Origin: Rhodospirillaceae bacterium CCH5-H10
Lineage (GTDB): Bacteria > Pseudomonadota > Alphaproteobacteria > Reyranellales > Reyranellaceae
Direction of reading: 5' to 3'
DNA: 25,292 nt
NCBI GenBank assembly: GCA_001557035.1
Contig: LSKJ01000680.1
Coordinates: 1 to 25,292, forward strand
A program made the translations under genes and the position numbers. The notes under the pieces are model-generated. The model had not been told where the DNA came from and ran no database searches. It saw only the letters and a program-made list of their open reading frames with translations. Below, piece by piece: positions 1 to 6,777 of the stretch (positions are counted from its first letter, which is position 1; the number at the start of each line of letters is the position of its first letter).

Positions 1-201
1 GGCGAGGCCGCTCACCCCGGCCTCGTCCTTGCCGATGCCGGCATCGTGGTGGATCGCGGCGCGGCAGCCGAATTTGGCCGACATGTAGGCCGCATAGACG
101 GCGGCATGGCTGCCGCCGATGACGACCGCACCCTCCGCCTCGGGCGGCAGCTTGGTCACGCTATCGAAGACGAGGGTGGCGACGCTGGGAGGAACGGGCA
201 T
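1..201 (-). CDS. Unrecognised protein, N-terminal 67 residues only (runs off the left edge)
   Basis: An open frame reads from an ATG at 201 down to base 1 without a stop. The visible 67 residues begin MPVPPSVATLVFDSVTKLPP and continue with a hydrophobic, glycine-containing segment (GAVVIGGSHAAVYAAYMSAK, about residues 25-44) followed by an Asp/Gly-rich stretch (HHDAGIGKDEAGVSG). The beta-strand/Gly-Gly-Ser-His pattern looks like an alpha/beta fold. I faintly recall similar uncharacterised alphaproteobacterial proteins with a G-S-H ... N/H-D-A-G-x-G-K-D pattern, but I cannot name a function. It is divergent from the DTW gene, with 34 bases between the start codons. A TAGGGT hexamer lies 12 bases before the ATG; it could be a -10 box or, through its AGGG, a weak ribosome site. 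The C-terminus lies outside the window. Confidence 0.7.
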   Translation of the reverse strand, partial: MPVPPSVATLVFDSVTKLPPEAEGAVVIGGSHAAVYAAYMSAKFGCRAAIHHDAGIGKDEAGVSGLA

Positions 202-223
202 CGCGCGACCCTAGCCGGGAGGC

Positions 224-229
224 TATACG
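224..229 (+). promoter_or_regulatory. Possible -10 box of the DTW gene
   Basis: TATACG lies 12 bases before the ATG at 236. If used as a -10 element it would place transcription start at or next to the start codon, implying a leaderless or nearly leaderless mRNA. A purine-rich GGGAGG at 218-223 is 12 bases from the ATG, which is far for a ribosome site. I see no clear -35 element. Confidence 0.25.
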
Positions 230-235
230 TCGGCC

Positions 236-832
236 ATGCCTCTGCCGGTGGACAACAAGGTCACGATTCTGGTGCTGCAGCACCCGCAGGAGCAGGACCG
301 CGTGCTGGGGACGGCGCGGCTGCTCGCCGGCTCCCTGGCCCAGGCCAAAGTCGTCGTCGGCCTGTCGTGGCGCAACCTCGCCCATGCGCTGGGTGAGCCG
401 GCGGAGTCGCGCGACTGGGGCGTGCTCTATCTTGGTTCCACGCAGACCAAAGGACAGGGGCCGCTGGTCGCCGTCGACCGCAACGGCGAGCCCTTGCCCG
501 ACCAGGCGGCGGCGCGGGCCGGCCTGAAGGGGCTGATCGCCCTCGACGGCAATTGGGCGCAGGCCAAGGCGCTGTGGTGGCGCAACGCCTGGCTGACCAA
601 GTTGCGCCGCTTCGTCGTGGTGCCCGACGGACCGTCTCTCTATGGCGACCTGCGGCGCGAGGCGCGGCCCGATGCGGTCTCGACCCTGGAGGCCGTGGCG
701 CTGTCGCTGCAAGTCCTCGAAGGCGATGCTGCGGTGCGGGAGGAACTCCTCGCGCCGTTTCGAGCCCTGCTGGCCAAGGCGCGCCGCGAGGGGGTGCGGG
801 ATTCCAAACGGGATCGTCGCGTCCGGCGTTAG
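236..832 (+). CDS. DTW-domain protein, probable tRNA-uridine aminocarboxypropyltransferase
   Basis: 198 residues. DTW-domain proteins such as E. coli YfiP/TapT move the 3-amino-3-carboxypropyl group of S-adenosylmethionine onto a tRNA uridine (acp3U). Family landmarks seen here are the early VLQHPQEQDRVLGTARLLAG (residues 13-32), the name-giving motif as DGNWAQAKALWW (about 103-114, Asn replacing the usual Thr of D-x-T-W) and RREARPDAVSTLEAVALSL near residues 135-155, with the conserved Ser-Thr-x-Glu-Ala. The N-terminal zinc-type Cys motif found in many members is absent, because the protein starts directly at the Q-H-P strand. The stop is 20 bases before iorA, so the two might share a transcript, but the functions are unrelated. 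The family assignment is firm; the exact tRNA target is inference. Confidence 0.82.
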   Translation: MPLPVDNKVTILVLQHPQEQDRVLGTARLLAGSLAQAKVVVGLSWRNLAHALGEPAESRDWGVLYLGSTQTKGQGPLVAVDRNGEPLPDQAAARAGLKGLIALDGNWAQAKALWWRNAWLTKLRRFVVVPDGPSLYGDLRREARPDAVSTLEAVALSLQVLEGDAAVREELLAPFRALLAKARREGVRDSKRDRRVRR

Positions 833-839
833 CCGCCCC

Positions 840-845
840 TATACT
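840..845 (+). promoter_or_regulatory. Possible -10 box directly before iorA
   Basis: TATACT, close to the TATAAT consensus, lies 13 bases before the iorA ATG at 853. No Shine-Dalgarno sequence is visible in the short gap (833-852). Transcription from this box would begin about at the ATG, giving a leaderless message. No convincing -35 hexamer is seen, so this stays tentative. Confidence 0.35.
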
Positions 846-852
846 TTGCGCC

Positions 853-3009
853 ATGCTCGACCAGCCGGCGGCCCAACGTCCCGTTGCCCAGCGGACCAAC
901 CCGGAACGCTCCTTCACCGAGGAGGTTCGCGCGCTCCGGCTGGGGAATGGCGAGGTCTTCCGTGGCGAAGGCATCCTCGCGGTCACCAAGGCGATCCTGC
1001 AGTCGGGCGTGGCCTATGTCGGCGGCTACCAGGGCGCGCCGGTCTCTCATCTGGTCGACGTTCTGGTCGAATCGCAGGATCTGCTCGACGAGCTCGGGGT
1101 CCATCTCGAAACCTGCACCAACGAATCCTCGGCCGCGGCGCTGCTCGGCGCCTCGATCAACTACCCGATTCGCGGTTGCGTCACGTGGAAGTCGATCGTC
1201 GGTACCAACGTGGCGGCCGATGCTCTCTCCAACCTTGCGTCTCCCGGCGTGATCGGCGGCGCGCTGATCGTGGTCGGCGAGGATTATGGCGAGGGCGCCT
1301 CGGTCATCCAGGAGCGCACCCAGGCCTATGCGCTGAAATCCTCGGTCTGGCTGATGGATCCGCGCCCGTCGCTGCCGACCATCGTGCGCTGCACGGAGAA
1401 GGCGTTTGAGCTGTCAGAAGCGACCAACACGCCGGTGATGATGGAGCTGCGCATCCGCGCCTGCCACGTCACCGGCGAGTTCATCGCGAAGGACAACGTC
1501 CCGCCGGCGATCTCGCGCAATCACCGGCTGGCCGATCCGGCGGCGCACAACTACGACCGCATCTCGCATCCGCCGTCGACCTATGCGCACGAGAAGATCA
1601 AGGTCGAGGTTCGCCAGCCTGCGGCCGAGCGTTTCATCGTCGAGCAGGGCCTGAACGAGCTGCTGCCCGGTGAGCGTTCCGATCTCGGCATCATCGTGCA
1701 GGGCGGCATCACCAACGTCCTGGTGCGCGGCCTCGACCGCCTCGAGGTCGAGGGCAAGGTGCCGACGCTGGTCCTCAACGTCACGCATCCGCTGGCGCCC
1801 GACCAGATCGTCGACTTCTGCAAGGGCAAGCGCGCCGTGCTGGTCGTCGAGGAGGGCGCACCCGACTACATCGAGCAGGCGATCCACGCGCTTCTGCGCA
1901 AGCGCGACGTCGACACCAGGATCTACGGCAAGGACGTGCTGCCGATGGCCGGCGAGTACACGGCCGAGGTGATCACCGAGGGCCTGCTGAAGTTCTTCGC
2001 GCAGTCGGCCAACGACCTCGACATCAGCGGTCCGCGCGAGCGCTTCGAGACGGCGCGCGCCGGCCGTGCCGAGGCGCAGCGCCTGCTGGGCGGGCCGCTG
2101 CCGCTGCGTCCGCCGGGCTTCTGCGTCGGCTGTCCGGAGCGGCCGGTCTTCTCGGCGATCAAGCTGCTCGAACGCGAGGTCGGCAAGGTCCACATTTCGA
2201 GCGACATCGGCTGCCATTCGTTTGCGACGCTGGCGCCGTTCAATCTCGGCAACTCGATCCTGGGCTTCGGCATGTCGCTCGCGGCCGCCGGGGCGGTGGC
2301 GCCGGTGATGCAGAAGCGCACCATCTCGGTGATGGGCGACGGCGGCTTCTGGCACAACGGGCTGCTGAGCGGCGTTGCCTCGGCGATGTTCAATCGCGGC
2401 GACCGCGTGCTGGTCATCATGCAGAACGGCTATACCTCGGCCACCGGCGCGCAGTTCATTCCCAACACGTCGGGCAACCGCCGCGACGGCGAGACCACGT
2501 CGGACATCGCCGCCACCCTGAAGGCGATGGGCGTTGGCTGGCTGCGCACCATCCGCACCTACAACGTCGGCACGATGCTCAAGACGCTGCGCGAGGCGAT
2601 GAGCACCGACGACAAGGGACTCAAGGTCATCGTCGCCGACGGGGAATGCCAGCTCGCGCGCCAGCGCCGCATCCGTCCGCAGATCGCCGCCCAGCTGAAG
2701 CGCGGCGAGAGGGTCGTGCGCACGCGCTACGGCGTCGACGACGAGGTCTGCACCGGCGACCATTCCTGCATCCGCCTCTCCGGCTGCCCGTCGCTGGTGG
2801 TGAAGCCGAGCCCGGATCCGCTGCGCACCGATCCGGTGGCGAGCGTCAACAATGGCTGCGTCGGCTGCGGCCTGTGCGGCGAGGTCGCCGATGCCGCCGT
2901 TCTTTGCCCGTCCTTCTACAAGGCGGACATCGTGCAGAACGCGAGCTGGTGGGACCGCCTGAAGTGGACGGTCCGGTCGAAAGTGATCGGAGCGATGGCT
3001 GGTGCCTAA
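853..3009 (+). CDS. iorA: Indolepyruvate ferredoxin oxidoreductase alpha subunit
   Basis: 718 residues from the ATG at 853. An in-frame extension upstream overlaps the DTW gene and lacks family sequence. The enzyme oxidatively decarboxylates arylpyruvates such as indolepyruvate to aryl-acetyl-CoA, using thiamine diphosphate and passing electrons to ferredoxin in the cytoplasm. Visible in order: a pyruvate-oxidoreductase-type N-terminal domain (GNGEVFRGEGILAVTKAI, then GGYQGAPVSHLVD), a middle domain (GIIVQGGITNVLVRG), the FCVGCPERPVF segment (Cys424, Cys427), a TPP-binding domain with GDGGFWHNG (Gly495-Asp496) and QNGYTSATG, and a C-terminal iron-sulfur region. The last has C669-x2-C672-x2-C675-x9-C685-P plus a loosely spaced C633/C639/C645 set, not two textbook CxxCxxCxxxCP motifs. 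The stop overlaps the GTG start of iorB by 8 bases, so the subunits are translationally coupled. Confidence 0.9.
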   Translation: MLDQPAAQRPVAQRTNPERSFTEEVRALRLGNGEVFRGEGILAVTKAILQSGVAYVGGYQGAPVSHLVDVLVESQDLLDELGVHLETCTNESSAAALLGASINYPIRGCVTWKSIVGTNVAADALSNLASPGVIGGALIVVGEDYGEGASVIQERTQAYALKSSVWLMDPRPSLPTIVRCTEKAFELSEATNTPVMMELRIRACHVTGEFIAKDNVPPAISRNHRLADPAAHNYDRISHPPSTYAHEKIKVEVRQPAAERFIVEQGLNELLPGERSDLGIIVQGGITNVLVRGLDRLEVEGKVPTLVLNVTHPLAPDQIVDFCKGKRAVLVVEEGAPDYIEQAIHALLRKRDVDTRIYGKDVLPMAGEYTAEVITEGLLKFFAQSANDLDISGPRERFETARAGRAEAQRLLGGPLPLRPPGFCVGCPERPVFSAIKLLEREVGKVHISSDIGCHSFATLAPFNLGNSILGFGMSLAAAGAVAPVMQKRTISVMGDGGFWHNGLLSGVASAMFNRGDRVLVIMQNGYTSATGAQFIPNTSGNRRDGETTSDIAATLKAMGVGWLRTIRTYNVGTMLKTLREAMSTDDKGLKVIVADGECQLARQRRIRPQIAAQLKRGERVVRTRYGVDDEVCTGDHSCIRLSGCPSLVVKPSPDPLRTDPVASVNNGCVGCGLCGEVADAAVLCPSFYKADIVQNASWWDRLKWTVRSKVIGAMAGA

Positions 3010-4513
3010 GCCTTTCACCATCCTCATCGGTGCGCTGGGCGGCGATGGCGGCGGCGTGCTGTGCGACTGGATCGTGGCGGCGGCGCAGAGCCAGGGGCTG
3101 AGCGTGCAGGCGACGCAGATTCCGGGTGTGGCGCAGCGAACGGGCGCCACGACTTACTACGTCGAAGTCATGCCGGCCGGCACCCGGACATCGGCGACCT
3201 CCGTGCTGGCGCTGAACCCGGCGATGGGCGAAGTCGATGTCGCGCTGGCGACCGAATTGCTGGAAGCCGGCCGCATGATCTTCAACGGCTTCGTGACGCC
3301 CGACCGTACGACGCTCATCGCCTCGACACACCGTGTACTGGCGATCGGCGAGCGCATGGCGATGGGCGACGGCAGCTTCGATGTCGGCCGGCTGCTGCGC
3401 GCCGTGAAGGAACGCAGCCGCGCGCAGATCCTGTTCGACATGGACCAGGCCGCGGAGGAATCCGGCGGCGTCATCAACGCCGTCCTGCTGGGCGCGCTGG
3501 CCGGATCGGGCAAGCTGCCGATCCCCGACGGCGCATTCGAGGCCGCGATCCGCCATGCCGGAAAGTCGGTCGACACCAACCTGGCGGCTTTCGCCTTCGG
3601 ACGCGGCCATGCGCGCGGCGAACTGGAACAGGCGGTGCGCGAGCATCGCAAGCGGCAGACGGCGGTGCAGGGTGTCGAGGATCTGGTCGAACGCGCCCGC
3701 CGCACCTATCCGGTCGCCAGCCTCGACATCGTGGAGGAGGGCATCCGCCGTCTCACGGCCTATCAGGATCGCTTCTACGCCGTGCTCTATCTCGACCGAC
3801 TCGACACCATCCACGCACTCGGTTCGGCCGAGCTGTTGCGCGAGGTGGCGCGGCATCTCGCCGTGCGCATGTCCTTTGAGGACGTGATCCGCGTCGCCCA
3901 GGCCAAGACCTCGGCCGAGCGGGTGTCCCGCGTGCGGGCCGAGGTCCGGGCCAAGGATCATGAGCCGCTGGAGATCACCGAACACTTCAAGCCGGGCATC
4001 GAGGAGATCGCCGCGATCCTGCCGCCGTCGCTCGCGAAGCGCCTGCTGGGCTGGGGCGAGCGGACAGGGCGTCTCGGCAAGACCTACTTCTCCATGCACG
4101 TGCGCACGACGACGATCCTGGGCTTCGCGCGGCTGCGCCTCGTGGCCGGCCTGCGCTGGTGGCGGCCGCGTACCTCGCGCTACGTCGAGGAGCAGGCCGA
4201 GATCGAGCGCTGGCTGGGCCAGATCCGCGCCGCCGCGCCGCTCGGCATCGACCTCGCCCGCGAGATCGCGGAATCGGCACGCCTCATCAAGGGCTATGGC
4301 GACACCCACAAGCGCGGCCTCGCCAACTATCGCCGCATCGCCGACGAGGTGATCGCGCCGGCCCTGGCGGGCCGCCTGATGCCGCGCGCCGCGGCCGATG
4401 CCGTCGCCAGCGCGCGGGTAGCGGCGCTGGCCGATCCCGAAGGCGAGTCGCTTTCGAAGACATTGGCTGCCATCGCTTCCGCGACGTCGCCACTCAAGCA
4501 GGCAGCGGAATGA
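3002..4513 (+). CDS. iorB: Indolepyruvate oxidoreductase beta-family subunit with long C-terminal domain
   Basis: 503 residues, GTG start at 3002 overlapping the end of iorA; GGAG at about 2989 can serve as ribosome site. The first roughly 200 residues are the pyruvate-oxidoreductase gamma-type domain seen in IorB: LIGALGGDGGGVLCDWIV at the N-terminus, then IPGVAQRTGATTYYVEV and the ALATELLEAGRMI strand. Archaeal IorB is only about 200 residues long; this one carries some 250 extra residues of mostly helical, Arg-rich sequence (from about residue 225), which matches the DUF6537-type tail of the proteobacterial two-subunit branch. The role of that tail is not known to me. The last codons overlap the thioesterase start in an ATGA arrangement (4510-4513), so three genes form one coupled operon. 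Confidence 0.87.
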   Translation: MPKPFTILIGALGGDGGGVLCDWIVAAAQSQGLSVQATQIPGVAQRTGATTYYVEVMPAGTRTSATSVLALNPAMGEVDVALATELLEAGRMIFNGFVTPDRTTLIASTHRVLAIGERMAMGDGSFDVGRLLRAVKERSRAQILFDMDQAAEESGGVINAVLLGALAGSGKLPIPDGAFEAAIRHAGKSVDTNLAAFAFGRGHARGELEQAVREHRKRQTAVQGVEDLVERARRTYPVASLDIVEEGIRRLTAYQDRFYAVLYLDRLDTIHALGSAELLREVARHLAVRMSFEDVIRVAQAKTSAERVSRVRAEVRAKDHEPLEITEHFKPGIEEIAAILPPSLAKRLLGWGERTGRLGKTYFSMHVRTTTILGFARLRLVAGLRWWRPRTSRYVEEQAEIERWLGQIRAAAPLGIDLAREIAESARLIKGYGDTHKRGLANYRRIADEVIAPALAGRLMPRAAADAVASARVAALADPEGESLSKTLAAIASATSPLKQAAE

Positions 4514-4911
4514 TCGACGTTGCAGCACTCGCTCGCCGTGACGAGTTCTGCGCGAGTCTCGGCATCCAGTTCGTCGAGGCCTCGCTCGGCCGTGCCGTGA
4601 TGCGCGTGACGATCGAGCAGCGCCATCTCAACTTCAACGGCGTCGGTCACGGTGGCCTGACCTTCACCCTGGCGGATGCCGCCTTCGGCTTCGCCTGCAA
4701 TTCGCAGGGCGTCGTCTCGGGCAGCATTGACGCCCACATCGTCTACAGCGCTGCGGTGCGCCTCGGCGAGGTGCTGACCGCCACCGCGGTCGAGATCTCG
4801 CGCTCCAGCAAGGCCTCGAACTACCGCATCGACGTCGTCCGCGCCGACGGCAAGCTCGTCGCCGCGATGACCGGTACCGCCCTGATCAGCGGCAAGCCGG
4901 TCTTTGTCTGA
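4510..4911 (+). CDS. PaaI-type hotdog-fold acyl-CoA thioesterase
   Basis: 133 residues, a typical length for a single hotdog domain. The ATG at 4510 overlaps the iorB stop by four bases (ATGA). PaaI-family signature: NFNGVGHGGLTFTLADAAFG around residues 41-60, with the His-Gly-Gly of the substrate loop at 47-49 and Asp56 at the start of the central helix, the residue that acts in catalysis in PaaI enzymes. PaaI hydrolyses phenylacetyl-CoA and hydroxylated relatives. Coupling to iorAB suggests the substrate is the aryl-acetyl-CoA or other acyl-CoA made by the oxidoreductase, giving a free arylacetate and CoA. That substrate link is inference from position; the fold assignment is secure. An 86-bp palindromic element follows the stop. 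Confidence 0.88.
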   Translation: MIDVAALARRDEFCASLGIQFVEASLGRAVMRVTIEQRHLNFNGVGHGGLTFTLADAAFGFACNSQGVVSGSIDAHIVYSAAVRLGEVLTATAVEISRSSKASNYRIDVVRADGKLVAAMTGTALISGKPVFV

Positions 4912-4924
4912 GTACACACCCGTT

Positions 4925-5010
4925 GTCATCCTGAGCGCAGCGAAGGATCTCACGCTGGCCACGGAGTCTGTTGGTCGCTTGGCAAGGCCCTTCGCTGCGC
5001 TCAGGACGAC
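4925..5010. repeat. Palindromic intergenic element, copy 1 (86 bp)
   Basis: The left arm at 4925-4950 has the core CTGAGCGCAGCGAAGGA. The right arm at 4985-5010 is its reverse complement over 22 bases with one mismatch (4925-4946 against 4989-5010). The centre at 4951-4984 is 34 bases long. The element lies between the convergent ends of the thioesterase and the GMC oxidoreductase, so the hairpin may end or protect both transcripts. There is no T-run, so a classical intrinsic terminator is not supported. Copies 2 and 3 (15198, 17455) have the same layout. Confidence 0.88.
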
Positions 5011-5019
5011 GGAGTTCTC

Positions 5020-6615
5020 TTAAGCCGCACCCTTCAAGATATCCGCCATCTTCTCGCCGACCATGATCGACGGGGCGTTGGTGTTGCCCGAGGGCATGGT
5101 CGGGAAGATCGAGGCGTCGGCGATTCGCAGGCCCTGGATGCCGTGGACCCGCAGCTTGTCGTCGACCACCGTGTTCTGGCCCTCGGGGCCCATGCGGCAG
5201 GTGCCGATCGGGTGATAGGCGGTCTGCGAGTTGTTGCGGATCCAGGTCAGGATCTCCTCATCGGACTGCACGGACGGGCCGGGCGAGAATTCCTCGTCGC
5301 GGTAGGCATCCATGGGCTTTGCATCGACGATGCGGCGCATCATGCGGAAGCCGGCGGTCATCGCATCCTGGTCGATCCTGTCGGCGAGGAAGTTGAAGCG
5401 GATCGCCGGATGCGCCTTGGGATCGGCCGAGCGGATGTGGATGGAGCCCAGGCTCTCGGGGCGGAGCTGGTAGCAGGCGATCGTCATCGACGGGAAGTCC
5501 TGCAGCTTGCGGGTCTTCGGGTCCTTGATCGAATAGGGCACGAGATGCATCTGCACGTCGGGCGTCTCGAGTTCGGACCGCGTCTTCAGGAAGCCGAGCA
5601 GCGGCGCCGAGGGCAGGCTCATGAAGCCGCCGCCGGTTGCGAGGTACTTCATCATCTGGGTGACCGCGCCGATGCCGCGCGCCATGTGGTTGTAGGAGAC
5701 GTTGGCCACCTTGAGGCGCCAGATGATCCGGGCGTTGATATGGTCGCGGAAATTCTCGCCGACCGCCTTCAGCTCGTGCTTCACCTCGATGCCGTGCTTC
5801 TTCAGCAGCTCCGGCTGGCCGATGCCGGAGAGTTCGAGGATCTGCGGGCTGGCGACGCCGCCGGCCGACAGGATCGTCTCCTTCGCCTTGGCCTGGACGG
5901 TCTTGCCGTCCTTCTCGTACTCGACACCGATGCAGCGCTTGCCGTCGAGCAGGACGCGCAGCGTGTGGGCATTGGTGACGACGTGCAGGTTGGGCCGCTT
6001 CATCGCCGGCTCGATGTAGCAATGGGCCACGCTCATGCGCCGGCCCTTGTAGATCGAGGTCTGCGTCTTCACGACGCCTTCCTGGTCCTCGCTGTTGTAG
6101 TCGGGGTTGGTCTTGAAGCCGGCGGCCTTGGAGGCCGCGAACAGCGCGTCGTAGAGCGGGTTCTGGTCGGGGACGGTCGAGACCTTGAGCGGCCCGTCGG
6201 TGCCGCGGCCGTTCGAGCCATCCCCGTCGACGAAGTTCTCCATGCGGGTGAAAAGCGGGGCAACGTCGCGCCAGCTCCAGCCGCGGCAGCCCATCTGCGC
6301 CCAGGTATCGAAGTCGAGCGGCTGGCCGCGCACCCAGACCAGGCCATTGATCGAGCTCGATCCACCCAGGACCTTGCCGCGCGGCACCGGGATCACCCGG
6401 TTCGCGGTATTGGGCTCCGGCTCGGACTGGTAGAGCCAGTTCGCGGCGGGGTTGTCGATCAGCAGGCCGAAGGACAGCGGCATGCGGGAGTAGGGGTGGC
6501 TGGCCGCGCCCGCTTCCAGCAGGAGCACCTTGTTGGTGGGTATCTCGGTCAGCCGCGCGGCCAGGGCGCCGCCCGCCGAACCGGCGCCAACGATGATGTA
6601 GTCGTACTCGGCCAT
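5020..6615 (-). CDS. GMC-family FAD oxidoreductase (choline dehydrogenase-like)
   Basis: 531 residues from the ATG at 6615. An in-frame ATG at 6648 adds 11 residues, but an AAGGA ribosome site nine bases before 6615, and a protein that then starts MAEYDYIIVGAGSAGG, favour the shorter form. GMC enzymes oxidise alcohols (choline, long-chain or aromatic alcohols, sugars) with bound FAD. Seen: the N-terminal Rossmann GAGSAGG (residues 10-16), GMC signature 1 around GKVLGGSSSINGLVWVRG, signature 2 around LSAGGVASPQILELSGIG, and a C-terminal catalytic pair, His468 in TAYHPIGTCRMG and Asn513 in GNTNAPSIM. There is no signal peptide, so it is probably cytoplasmic. It stands alone, convergent with the ior operon and divergent from the RND pump, so the substrate cannot be read from context. 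Confidence 0.9.
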   Translation of the reverse strand: MAEYDYIIVGAGSAGGALAARLTEIPTNKVLLLEAGAASHPYSRMPLSFGLLIDNPAANWLYQSEPEPNTANRVIPVPRGKVLGGSSSINGLVWVRGQPLDFDTWAQMGCRGWSWRDVAPLFTRMENFVDGDGSNGRGTDGPLKVSTVPDQNPLYDALFAASKAAGFKTNPDYNSEDQEGVVKTQTSIYKGRRMSVAHCYIEPAMKRPNLHVVTNAHTLRVLLDGKRCIGVEYEKDGKTVQAKAKETILSAGGVASPQILELSGIGQPELLKKHGIEVKHELKAVGENFRDHINARIIWRLKVANVSYNHMARGIGAVTQMMKYLATGGGFMSLPSAPLLGFLKTRSELETPDVQMHLVPYSIKDPKTRKLQDFPSMTIACYQLRPESLGSIHIRSADPKAHPAIRFNFLADRIDQDAMTAGFRMMRRIVDAKPMDAYRDEEFSPGPSVQSDEEILTWIRNNSQTAYHPIGTCRMGPEGQNTVVDDKLRVHGIQGLRIADASIFPTMPSGNTNAPSIMVGEKMADILKGAA

Positions 6616-6624
6616 TTCCCCGGA

Positions 6625-6629
6625 TCCTT
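6625..6629 (-). promoter_or_regulatory. Ribosome binding site deciding the GMC oxidoreductase start
   Basis: Read on the minus strand, AAGGA lies nine bases before the ATG at 6615. The alternative ATG at 6648 has no such site but has a TAGGGT hexamer just upstream (6654-6659) that could instead be the promoter -10 box, giving a normal short leader to the 6615 start. Confidence 0.5.
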
Positions 6630-6777
6630 GCGTATTGTCGTCATGCAACCCTAGCGCACCGCCATGCAGATAGCAGGGCCAATCTCGCCTCGACAGGTCT
6701 GCGGGCGCATGTTCGGATGAATTGTCGCCGGAGCCGGGGAGCCAGGCGTCTCACGGTCGGGTGGAAGTAAGACCAAG

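Noticed and set aside
553..852. In-frame 100-residue N-terminal extension of IorA
   Set aside because: It overlaps the DTW gene, is Arg/Ala/Gly-rich without family similarity, and the ATG at 853 begins just before the conserved domain.
1414..4528. Long antisense frames over iorA and iorB
   Set aside because: No recognisable domain, Arg/Ala/Asp-rich composition, and full overlap with conserved oxidoreductase subunits.
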